64,000 bases of DNA from DSOI01 sp041394885 (GTDB lineage: Bacteria > Acidobacteriota > Terriglobia > Bryobacterales > Bryobacteraceae): NCBI GenBank assembly GCA_041394885.1, contig JAWKHI010000009.1:62001-126000 (forward strand), in the 5' to 3' direction. The position numbers and the translations under genes were made by a program. Below, piece by piece: positions 17,749 to 25,635 of this stretch. Position 1 is the first letter of the stretch. Each line of letters begins with the position of its first letter. The notes beneath the pieces are model-generated. The model worked only from the letters and a program-made list of their open reading frames with translations, had not been told where the DNA came from and did not search any database.

Positions 17749-20319
17749 ATGTCTCTGAGATCCCGGTTGCGCCGGTTCCTGTTCCTTCTCGCCCTATCCG
17801 CGCCCGTCCTTGCCCAGACCGGATTCCGGATCGAGACCATTCTCGGAGATCCCTTTTCTCCCTCCGCTACACAACCCGACGGCATTCCCGCCACCGCCGC
17901 CCGCTTTACTTCCATCAACGGCGTGGCCGTCGATGCCGCCGGACTCATCTATATCGCCGACACCGCCTCCCATCGCGTTCGCCGCGTCAATCGCGATGGC
18001 TCCATCACCACCATCGCCGGCACCGGCGCCCCAGGCTATTCCGGCGACGGCGGACCTGCCACTCGCGCCGCTCTCGACTCTCCCTACGGCCTCGCCGTCG
18101 ATGCCGCCGGAAGCGTTTTCATCGCCGACTACGGCAACGCGTGCATCCGCCGGGTCGACCCGAGCGGCGTCATCCGCACCGTCGCCTCTACCGCACGGTT
18201 CACCGGTCCCCGCAACATCGCCGCCGCCAGTTCTGGCGACCTCTACGTTTCCGACTTTGCCGGTCACGCCGTCTACCGCATCTTTCCCAACGGATCCACC
18301 TCCGTCATCGCCGGCGCGGCGTCCTCCATACCCGTCCGTGCTCCGGCCGGCGTCGCCACCGATGGCCTTGGCGCCGTCTACGTGGCCGACAGCGGCAACC
18401 GCCGGGTTCTCCGCATAGCGGGCGGAGCTTCCACCACGATCCTCGACGCACAGTCTCCTGACCTCGCACTCGGAACTCCCCTCTCCCTCTCCCTCGATGC
18501 CTTCGGCACCCTTCTCATCGCCGATACCCTGTCCGGCCGCGTCATCGAGCGAGCGCCGAACGGCGCATTTGCCGTTTGGCCGGCTTCTGGCGCCGGTCTC
18601 TCCGCCGTAACCGAAGTGGCGCTCAGCCCGCGCGGCGCTGCCTACGTCTCTGACCGTACCCGCCTCGTTCGCATCGTTCCCGATTCTCCGCCCGAAGCCA
18701 TAGCGGGAGCAGAGAATGACGCCGCCGTCCTCTCCGCTCCCCTCGATGCCCCCATCGGACTCACCCTCGACAAGACCGGAAACCTTTTCATCGCCGAGGA
18801 AGCCTCCCGCCGCATTCGCAAACTCGCGCCCGACGGAGACGTTTCGACCGCCGCCACCGGATCTTTGCTCGAGGACCCCGTCGCCATCGCCCACGACCCT
18901 GCGTTTGGACTCCGGATCGCCGACTATCAATCCAACCGCATCCTCGGGGTGTCCTCCGCCGGGGATCTCTACGCCGTCTCCGGGGACGGCCAGCCCGGCA
19001 CTTCGAGCGAGGGCGATTTCGCCGTCGCCGCACGCTGGAACAAACCGCGCGCCCTGGTGTTTGACTCCGCCGGGAATCTATTCATCGCCGATAGCCTCAA
19101 CCATCGAGTGCGCCGCATTGGGCTCGATGGCCGTGTGACCACCGTCGCCGGAACCGGAGCCCCTGGCTTCTCGCCCGCTGGCGGACGGGGCACTGGCAGC
19201 GCCCTCAATACTCCCACCGCCCTTGCCGCCGGGCCGCAAGACACCATCTACATCGCCGACGCCGGTAATCACGCTGTTTTTGCCCTCTCCAGGACCGGCG
19301 ACCTCACCCGCATCGCCGGCTCCGGTCTCGCTGGGGATTCCGGCGATGCGGGACCCGCCACCCAGGCGCGGCTCCGCTTCCCCGCCGGTCTGGCGGTCGC
19401 GCCCGATGGCGTCCTTTACATCGCAGACACCTACAATCACCGCATCCGGCGAGTCCTGCCCACCGGTATCATTGAAACCATCGCCGGCGACGGTGTGGCG
19501 GGCCTGTCGGGTGACGGCGGCCCCGCCCAGTCGGCTCGCCTCCATACCCCCACTGCTCTTGCCCTCGATTCCGCCGGCAATCTCTACGTCGCTGACCTCG
19601 AGAACAACCGTATTCGCCGGCTCTTCCTTCCCTCGCCCCAAATCGAACCAGCGCAGCCGCAATCCAGTGCCCCGCCGCCCGCAGTGACTTCCCAACTGCT
19701 TTTGCGCAACGCCGCCTCTCTCGCGGCCGGACCTATTTCGCCCGGCGAAAGGCTCGCCGTCTCCGCGGACCCGGCTTCCGAACTCCTCATCGACGGCCGG
19801 GCTGCTCCACGCCTCGCCACCGGCGACGGCATCATCGAGGTCCAGGCGCCCTATGCCCTTACGCCCGGCTCCACCGCCTCCCTCGAACTTTGGCTCGCCA
19901 ACCGTCTGGTTGCCAAGCGATCGCTCCCGGTTGCCCCGTCGAGTCCGGGCCTCTACACCGCCGCCCATGGCAATGCCGTTCTGATTCACGACGACGGGTC
20001 ACGCAACTCGGTGGACAAACCCGCCGCGCGGGGAGCCGTTGTCTCGGTATTCCTAACCGGAGCCGGCCGGCTGTCACCGCTCCCGCCCGACGGGGCTCCC
20101 GCCCGCGACCCTCTGCCCGAACCGGTGCTCCCGGTCTCGGTCCTTATTGGGGGCGCCCCCGTCGATGTCCTTTGGGCAGGCGCCGCGCCGGGCCTCATCG
20201 GTATCATCCAGGTCAACTTCCGGCTGCCGGGCTTGTTCACGCCACCGGGCGCCCGGTCGATCCGGGTGAACATCGGAGGCATCGAGAGCCAGGACGAGGT
20301 GACGGTCCACCTTCGCTGA
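17749..20319 (+). CDS. Secreted NHL-repeat beta-propeller protein with Solibacter-type C-terminal domain
   Basis: The ATG at 17749 starts SLRSRLRRFLFLLALSAPVLAQ, a clear signal peptide; earlier in-frame starts overlap the divergent peptidase gene. About ten NHL repeats occupy residues 40-620, each with the pattern DAAGxxYIADxxNHRIRR followed by ITTIAGTGAPGYSGDGGPA. Two sets of six strands could build two propellers. Residues about 640-855 match the Ig-like domain common at the C-terminus of Solibacter exported proteins (TIGR03437 type: NAASLAAGPISPGERLAV ... NIGGIESQDEVTVHL). Such proteins are thought to bind proteins or glycans extracellularly. At 856 residues it is the longest non-receptor gene of the left half. 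The base composition is strongly C-rich on the coding strand. Confidence 0.9.
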   Translation: MSLRSRLRRFLFLLALSAPVLAQTGFRIETILGDPFSPSATQPDGIPATAARFTSINGVAVDAAGLIYIADTASHRVRRVNRDGSITTIAGTGAPGYSGDGGPATRAALDSPYGLAVDAAGSVFIADYGNACIRRVDPSGVIRTVASTARFTGPRNIAAASSGDLYVSDFAGHAVYRIFPNGSTSVIAGAASSIPVRAPAGVATDGLGAVYVADSGNRRVLRIAGGASTTILDAQSPDLALGTPLSLSLDAFGTLLIADTLSGRVIERAPNGAFAVWPASGAGLSAVTEVALSPRGAAYVSDRTRLVRIVPDSPPEAIAGAENDAAVLSAPLDAPIGLTLDKTGNLFIAEEASRRIRKLAPDGDVSTAATGSLLEDPVAIAHDPAFGLRIADYQSNRILGVSSAGDLYAVSGDGQPGTSSEGDFAVAARWNKPRALVFDSAGNLFIADSLNHRVRRIGLDGRVTTVAGTGAPGFSPAGGRGTGSALNTPTALAAGPQDTIYIADAGNHAVFALSRTGDLTRIAGSGLAGDSGDAGPATQARLRFPAGLAVAPDGVLYIADTYNHRIRRVLPTGIIETIAGDGVAGLSGDGGPAQSARLHTPTALALDSAGNLYVADLENNRIRRLFLPSPQIEPAQPQSSAPPPAVTSQLLLRNAASLAAGPISPGERLAVSADPASELLIDGRAAPRLATGDGIIEVQAPYALTPGSTASLELWLANRLVAKRSLPVAPSSPGLYTAAHGNAVLIHDDGSRNSVDKPAARGAVVSVFLTGAGRLSPLPPDGAPARDPLPEPVLPVSVLIGGAPVDVLWAGAAPGLIGIIQVNFRLPGLFTPPGARSIRVNIGGIESQDEVTVHLR

Positions 20320-20333
20320 GCTGCGCGGGGCGG

Positions 20334-21731
20334 CTAACGCCGGTTGTGGTCTTTCATCAGATCTTCGATCTGCTCAGCGAGTGATCCCTCGCCTGCGGCG
20401 CGCAGCATCGTGAAAGTGGAGGTGACACGCAGCAGCGCAGACCGTCCCGACAACTGAAGATGGTAGAGCATCGGCGCTGACAGAACGCGGGAAACCTCGC
20501 GCTCGATCTCGAGCCCCGCTTCGGGCCGCGGAAGAACCAGGAACGCGGCCCCGTCCCAGCGCGCCAGTTGACACTCATCCGGCAAGTGCTGCGCCAGGTG
20601 CTGGCTGTAGGACAAAATAATGCGGTCAATGGCGCCGCTGCCGAACCTCTGCCGTAGCACCCCGATGTGTTCCACGAACAGGACGAACAGGTACAGCCCC
20701 TCGATCTCGAGTTGTGGCAGCCGGGCGACAATCGCATCTTGGTTCGGAAGTCCGGTGAGGGCGTCCTCGGTTTCCATCTCCGTCAAGGCGCCCTTTTCCA
20801 ACTTGCCATCCGGTCTGCCCACGGTGCTGCCCGGAGCGCCCGCCGTAACCGGCGCCACGGCGGCGTTTTGCCCCAATCGTAGCGCCGCCGCCGGGATCTT
20901 TCGCACCCTGCACACGACCTCACCCAACGAAGCCTCCGCCCTAAGTGACAGCATCACTGGTACCGCTCCGGTGTCCTCCGCCCGATGCCATCCCCGCCAC
21001 GTGACCCCTTCGGCGGAGCCGAGTGACTTTGCGACCAGCGGCTTCAGGATCGCTTCCGGGCCGGACTCGCCGTTTGCCTGTCCGTCTCCGTGCGGCCCGC
21101 CCTCGTCCGCCGAGGCGCGCAGGCTCTCCCACCACGGCGTGCCAATTCCTTGTCCCTCACCCCATCCAAGCAACTGGCGGGCAGCTCCGGTGGCGGACTT
21201 CAGGTGTCCCTCCGCGTCCAGAAACAACATCGCCTCTTGCGCTTCCCGCGCGGCCAACTCCATGCGCGCCGCTTGTTGCTCCTTCGCCTTTTGCCGCCGC
21301 GCGTTCGCCAGGCTGATCTTGACCATCGCGCCCACATCGCCGGTCTCGAAGGGCTTCACCAAATACGCCATCGGATCCACCTGCTCGGCGCGCGCCACCG
21401 TGGCCTCATCGGAGTATGCGGTGATGAAACAAACCGGGACATCCGATATCTCCCGCATTCGCTTTACCGTCTCGATGCCGTCGATGTCGGAGCCGAGATT
21501 GATGTCCATCAGCGCCAGATCCGGCGCCTGCTGCTTCACCGCCTCGAGCGCCTCTCCGGGCGACGTCACCAGCCGAACCTCATACTGCTTGCCCGAAAGA
21601 ACCTCCTCGATCATCATCCCGATTGAAGGGTCGTCTTCGACGACGAGGATCCGCGGCGGTTGCTCGGCCGCCTCTACGCGGGGCGGCGTGCCCGGGGATT
21701 GCTGATCGAGAACTGCCTGCGTGTCGTTCAT
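20334..21731 (-). CDS. Response regulator: receiver, PAS-like and degenerate GGDEF domains
   Basis: Start at 21731 (MNDTQAVLDQQSPG) follows the divergent gene's leader; the longer frame runs through it. Residues about 28-145 are a receiver domain (ILVVEDDPS, phosphoacceptor Asp in LALMDINLG, Thr in FITAYSD, Lys in YLVKPF). Residues 165-300 resemble a PAS domain (AMLFLDAEGHLKSATGAARQ). Residues about 315-460 have GGDEF-fold features (DALTGLPNQDAIVARL) but the active-site loop reads ARWDGAAFLVL instead of GGDEF, so cyclase activity is unlikely. It probably transmits a signal by interaction or nucleotide binding. It is divergent from the receiver-PAS-kinase operon and may be its partner. Confidence 0.85.
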   Translation of the reverse strand: MNDTQAVLDQQSPGTPPRVEAAEQPPRILVVEDDPSIGMMIEEVLSGKQYEVRLVTSPGEALEAVKQQAPDLALMDINLGSDIDGIETVKRMREISDVPVCFITAYSDEATVARAEQVDPMAYLVKPFETGDVGAMVKISLANARRQKAKEQQAARMELAAREAQEAMLFLDAEGHLKSATGAARQLLGWGEGQGIGTPWWESLRASADEGGPHGDGQANGESGPEAILKPLVAKSLGSAEGVTWRGWHRAEDTGAVPVMLSLRAEASLGEVVCRVRKIPAAALRLGQNAAVAPVTAGAPGSTVGRPDGKLEKGALTEMETEDALTGLPNQDAIVARLPQLEIEGLYLFVLFVEHIGVLRQRFGSGAIDRIILSYSQHLAQHLPDECQLARWDGAAFLVLPRPEAGLEIEREVSRVLSAPMLYHLQLSGRSALLRVTSTFTMLRAAGEGSLAEQIEDLMKDHNRR

Positions 21732-21861
21732 GCCCGTATGCGTACCGTCGTGGGGATCGGGACCCCGCACTGATCTCATCGGCGGTCGAGTTCCCGTTCG
21801 CCCTGAATTTTTCCCCCATTTCCTCCGAGCGCGGGCCGATATGAACTCTGGAAGGCGGTTC

Positions 21862-22224
21862 ATGAAAAAAATCCTCGTTGCCGATGACGAAGAAAACCTG
21901 CGAACGCTCGTCCAAAGTACGCTCGAAGACCCCTCCTACCAGGTCACCGAGGTGTGTGACGGCGAACGGGCGCTTGCCGCCGCCGCCGCCGAGCCACCGG
22001 ACCTCATCGTGCTGGACTGGATGATGCCAGGGCTCACTGGTGTGGAGGTGACGCGGCGCTTGCGCGCCGATCCGGCCCTATACGGCGTACCCGTCATTCT
22101 GTTGACCGCGAAAGGACAATTGGAGGACCGGCGGGAGGGAATCGAGGCCGGGGCCAACGCCTACCTCGTGAAGCCGTTCAGTCCACTCGAGCTACTGGAC
22201 ACCGTCGAGGAACTACTCGGATGA
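21862..22224 (+). CDS. Single-domain response regulator (CheY-like)
   Basis: Start at 21862 (MKKILVADDEEN) is preferred over the ATG at 21841 because GGAAGG lies 6 bases upstream. The 120 residues are one receiver domain: acidic pair DDEE near residue 8, phosphoacceptor Asp in LIVLDWMMPG, Thr in ILLTAKG and Lys in YLVKPFSPLEL. No output domain is present, so it acts as a phosphorelay shuttle or by protein contact. Its stop overlaps the PAS gene start (ATGA), which in turn overlaps the histidine kinase start, so three signalling proteins are made from one tightly coupled message. Confidence 0.9.
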   Translation: MKKILVADDEENLRTLVQSTLEDPSYQVTEVCDGERALAAAAAEPPDLIVLDWMMPGLTGVEVTRRLRADPALYGVPVILLTAKGQLEDRREGIEAGANAYLVKPFSPLELLDTVEELLG

Positions 22225-22655
22225 ACCCCACCTCGTCGCGGGCTGGCGCGATTTCCGGCGCTGGCGAAGATGAACCTTTGAACGGGCACGCTCCTTTGAC
22301 CGAAACCCGCCTGATCGAACGCCTCCTGCGCGAATCGAGCCTCCCGGTAATCGTTGCCGACCACCTCGGTATCATTTGTGATCTCAATGGCGAGTTTGAG
22401 CGCGTCTGGGGCTGGCCGCGGGCTCGCATTGTCGGCGAGGCTCTCGCTGTGCTCGTTCCTTCCGAATTCCACAATGCCCATCACGCGGGCTTTTCCCGCT
22501 TCCTGGTGGCGGGCCGCGGGACTATTCTCGGTCAGCCACTCGGTCTCCATATGATCGACGGCGCCGGGCGCCGCGTCGCGGCCGAGATTTGCCTTTGCGC
22601 CGAGAAGGTCTCCGGCGAGTGGAGATTCGCTGCGACTGCCGAGCCTGCGCCATGA
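22221..22655 (+). CDS. Stand-alone PAS domain protein
   Basis: The 144-residue protein has a disordered start of about 28 residues and one PAS domain: LIERLLRESSLPVIVADHLG, then ICDLNGEFERVWGWPRARIV, VPSEFHNAHHAGFSRFL and a C-terminal strand EICLCAEKVSGEWRFAA. HHAGFSRF resembles the helix of FixL-like PAS proteins next to the bound cofactor (VPxxxRxxHxxxxxxF), so a small-ligand or cofactor sensor is plausible. It lies between a receiver gene and a histidine kinase gene with ATGA overlaps on both sides and probably modulates that kinase. No output domain is visible. Confidence 0.8.
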   Translation: MNPTSSRAGAISGAGEDEPLNGHAPLTETRLIERLLRESSLPVIVADHLGIICDLNGEFERVWGWPRARIVGEALAVLVPSEFHNAHHAGFSRFLVAGRGTILGQPLGLHMIDGAGRRVAAEICLCAEKVSGEWRFAATAEPAP

Positions 22656-25300
22656 GCACTCCCGCCCAGTGGATGTCCGCGGCCGGACCTGCCCCGCCTT
22701 CACCCGGAGGGTCCAACGCCGCTCTCATCCGTCAGCTCCGCGTGACCCTGGGCCGGATGGAACTCGCCGTCGGCGCGCTTGACGAGGCCATGGTCTGGAC
22801 CGACATGGCGGGGCTGGTGCAATGGGCCAATCCCGCGTTCGCCCGCATGGTGGGCTTCAAGCGATTTCGAATCCTCGGCAAATCCATTGTCGACTTGCTT
22901 CCGCTCTACCAGGACGGAAAGCTGCTTCCGGCAGACCGGCATCCGGCCGTACGGATCACGGCGGCGCAAGGCGCGCGGACTCCTTCTCGAGGCCGGTTCG
23001 AAATGGTTCGTGGTGAGTCGCGGCGGATTGTCGAAATCCACTGCGCGATTCAGGGTTGCGGTGGCGATGTGCCCGGCGGCGCGGTTCGATCCGGCAGTGG
23101 CGGCGACGGTCAACATTCCTCCGCCGCGGGCGAGTCCGCACTTGGCGGCGCCAATGAGTCCACGGACGCCATTGTCCTTGTGGTTCGCGACGTCACCGAG
23201 CGGATTCTTGCCGAGCAGTGGCTCGAGCAGGAAACCGACAAAACCGAACTGCTGCGATCGGTGGCAGCCGCCGCCAACGAAGCAGAAACGCCGGCGGAGG
23301 CCCTGCAACGCTCGCTCGAGTTGCTATGCCGGCATCTCGGCTGGCCTGTCGGCCAGGTATTTCCGCTGGAAGGCGGTGACCCGCCACGCATACTCCCGCC
23401 CGATTGCGTCTACTTCTCTGAAACCTCCCGTTTCGGCCTGTTTCGTTTAGAAACACAGAGGCTAACCTTCGCCCCGGGCGAAGGTGTCCCCGGCGCCATT
23501 TACGAAGCCGGGTCTCCCGTCTGGTGCCAAGGCGACTGTTCCGACCCCCGCTTTCGGCCGGATGGCGCCGGGGCCGCCTGCGGCATCCGTACAGTATTCG
23601 GATTTCCGGTGTTGGACGGGCGTGAGGTGGCTGCGGTAGTGGAGCTTTGCACCGATCGGATCGTGGTCCCGGATCCGGATCTGGCGGAGTTAGCGCGTGA
23701 GATCGGCACCCAGCTCGGGCGGACGTTCGAGCGGAGGCGCGCGGCCACCGCCCTGATGCAGGCAAAGGAAGATCTCGAGCGCCGCGTGGAGGAGCGCACC
23801 GCCGATCTCAGCACCCTCAATGCGTCCCTGATCAATGAGGTGAGCGAACGCCAGCAGATCGAAGGGGCATTGCGCGAAACGTTAACCCGGCACAGGGACC
23901 TGGTGCACTCGGTCCGCGATGCGATGTTCTCGGTGTCGCGGCAAGGCCGCGCGGAGTCTCTCAACCCGGCCTTTGAGGCCATCACCGGGCTATCGGCCCG
24001 CGAATGGATCGGCCGGCGGCTTCTGGCGCTGGTTCACGCCGGGGACCGGCGGCAGTTGCACGCCCGGTTCCGCGAGGCCGCGTCTGGAGGCCCGGCTGCG
24101 TCGGTGGAGGTCAGGGTCGGCAGCCGCTGCCGAGGCTGGAAAATCGTCGAGTGCAGCTTGGCGCCGCGCCGCGCCGGCGGCCGTATCACCGGTGTGTTGG
24201 GCATCGCGCGAGACGTCACCGAGCGTCACTTGGCCGAACAGCAGCTCCGGCTGCATCAGCGGGCGATCGAGTCTTCGTCGGAGGGGATTTTCCTGATCGA
24301 TGCGCTCTCGCCAGACCGCACGGTGATTTACGCCAACAGTGGCCTCGAGCACATCACCGGCTGCTCCTCGAGCGGGGCTATTGGCCGCGCTTGGCCCGCG
24401 CTGTTCGAAGACGCGGCCGGCAAAGGCCATTCCCTTGACCCCAGTGCGCGGGAATCGCTCGAAGAGGCGCTCCGCACTGGCGAGGCTGTAACCAGGGAAA
24501 TCGAAGCCGCGCGGCCCGGCGGCGCCTCGTATTGGTGCCGCGTGGCGCTCACCCCGGTTCTCGACGCAGCCGGACAACTGACGCATTTTGTCGGCATCGT
24601 CTCCGACGTCAGCCGTCAAAAGGAGACCGAGAGACTCAAGAACGAACTGGTGGCCACCGTCAGCCATGAGCTTCGCACCCCCCTCACCAGTCTCCGCGGT
24701 TTCGCCGAACTGATGCTCGAACGTGACTATCCGCCCGAAAAACAGAAGAAGTTCCTCGGCATCATCAACAAAGAAGCCACTCGCCTGACCAACCTCATCA
24801 ACGACTTCCTCGACATCCAGCGGATCGAATCCGGCCGTCAGGTCTATACCTTCGACCGCCTGCCGCTGCTGCCGATTCTCCAGGAAACAGTCGCTCTGTT
24901 CCGTGGCGCCAGCGCGAGCCATGAATTCGTCGTCGACTCCAGCGGGAACCCGGTCGCATGGGCCGATGCCGAGCGGCTCCGTCAGGTGTTCGCCAATCTG
25001 GTCTCCAACGCCGTCAAGTTCTCTCCGCGCGGCGGTCAAGTGGTCCTTCGTCTCCGCGAGCAAGCCGGTTTCGCCTGCTGTTCGGTTTCCGACCAGGGCA
25101 TCGGCATATCGCCGGAGGGCATCTCCAAGTTGTTTCAGAAGTTCTCCCGGATTGACAACACCGAAACTCGCAAAATCGGCGGCACGGGCCTCGGATTGGC
25201 GCTGGTGAAGCAGATTATCGAAGCGCACAAGGGCCAAGTCGCAGTCGAATCGGCCCGGGGTGAGGGCAGTACGTTCTCCTTTACACTCCCGCTTGCCTGA
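22652..25300 (+). CDS. Multi-domain sensor histidine kinase (PAS-GAF-PAS-PAS-HisKA-HATPase)
   Basis: Start at 22652 overlaps the PAS gene stop (ATGA). The 882-residue protein has no clear membrane segment. In order: PAS (about 35-195, AMVWTDMAGLVQWANPAFAR), GAF (about 220-365), coiled coil (LMQAKEDLERRVEERTADLS, about 380-410), PAS (about 425-535), PAS (about 545-665, ending FVGIVSDVSRQKE), HisKA with the phosphoacceptor in TVSHELRTPLTSL (about 670), and HATPase with N-box VFANLVSNAVKF, G1 SDQGIGIS, and G2 GGTGLGLALVKQI. It is likely a soluble integrator of several signals that phosphorylates the upstream single-domain receiver and possibly the divergent receiver-PAS-GGDEF protein. Confidence 0.92.
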   Translation: MSTPAQWMSAAGPAPPSPGGSNAALIRQLRVTLGRMELAVGALDEAMVWTDMAGLVQWANPAFARMVGFKRFRILGKSIVDLLPLYQDGKLLPADRHPAVRITAAQGARTPSRGRFEMVRGESRRIVEIHCAIQGCGGDVPGGAVRSGSGGDGQHSSAAGESALGGANESTDAIVLVVRDVTERILAEQWLEQETDKTELLRSVAAAANEAETPAEALQRSLELLCRHLGWPVGQVFPLEGGDPPRILPPDCVYFSETSRFGLFRLETQRLTFAPGEGVPGAIYEAGSPVWCQGDCSDPRFRPDGAGAACGIRTVFGFPVLDGREVAAVVELCTDRIVVPDPDLAELAREIGTQLGRTFERRRAATALMQAKEDLERRVEERTADLSTLNASLINEVSERQQIEGALRETLTRHRDLVHSVRDAMFSVSRQGRAESLNPAFEAITGLSAREWIGRRLLALVHAGDRRQLHARFREAASGGPAASVEVRVGSRCRGWKIVECSLAPRRAGGRITGVLGIARDVTERHLAEQQLRLHQRAIESSSEGIFLIDALSPDRTVIYANSGLEHITGCSSSGAIGRAWPALFEDAAGKGHSLDPSARESLEEALRTGEAVTREIEAARPGGASYWCRVALTPVLDAAGQLTHFVGIVSDVSRQKETERLKNELVATVSHELRTPLTSLRGFAELMLERDYPPEKQKKFLGIINKEATRLTNLINDFLDIQRIESGRQVYTFDRLPLLPILQETVALFRGASASHEFVVDSSGNPVAWADAERLRQVFANLVSNAVKFSPRGGQVVLRLREQAGFACCSVSDQGIGISPEGISKLFQKFSRIDNTETRKIGGTGLGLALVKQIIEAHKGQVAVESARGEGSTFSFTLPLA

Positions 25301-25366
25301 TCCCTCGCGCGGACGGCATCCTTCCCGGTCCGCTGTCTGCTAAAATCAAAACTGTCAGTCCACAAC

Positions 25367-25443
25367 GGTGCCCATAGCTCAGCCGGTAGAGCGCTGGATT
25401 GTGGTTCCAGATGTCGCGGGTTCAAATCCCGCTGGGCACCCCA
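25367..25443 (+). tRNA. tRNA-His (anticodon GTG)
   Basis: A full cloverleaf is readable: acceptor GTGCCCA pairing with TGGGCAC, D-arm AGCTCAGCCGGTAGAGC, anticodon stem CTGGA/TTCCAG-type with GTG in the loop, T-arm GCGGGTTCAAATCCCGC, and encoded CCA (25441-25443). The extra G at position -1 (25367), opposite C73 (25440), is the identity element specific to tRNA-His. It sits at the point where the plus strand changes from C-rich to G-rich. Confidence 0.97.
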
Positions 25444-25549
25444 CTCGACTTCCGAATTGCACCTTCCTCTGCCCTGACGGTTCAGCCCTCCTTTCGCGGC
25501 CGCCCACGCATGTTCAACAAATCGGAGTAGAGTCGGAGCAGGAGGCCCC

Positions 25550-25578
25550 TTGCGTCCGGCCGTGGCATTGACTATACT
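25550..25578 (+). promoter_or_regulatory. Candidate sigma-70 promoter of the TonB-dependent receptor
   Basis: TTGCGT (25550-25555) and TATACT (25573-25578) are separated by 17 bases and lie 58 bases upstream of the receptor ATG. The -10 matches five of six consensus bases; the -35 is weaker. Confidence 0.4.
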
Positions 25579-25605
25579 TCATTCAATTTTATTTCTTAAT
25601 GAAGT
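25576..25605. promoter_or_regulatory. Inverted repeat overlapping the receptor promoter (possible operator)
   Basis: ACTTCATT (25576-25583) and AATGAAGT (25598-25605) are perfect 8-bp arms with a 14-base AT-rich spacer. The element overlaps the 3' end of the candidate -10 and the start region, a position suited to a repressor. It lies in an unusually AT-rich patch for this genome. Regulator unknown. Confidence 0.4.
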
Positions 25606-25635
25606 AAAAGCCATCTCGAAGACGAAGGGGGTTCC

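Noticed and set aside
17794..18930. 378-residue minus-strand frame, Gly/Glu-rich
   Set aside because: Antisense to regular NHL repeats; the composition is the mirror of that repeat.
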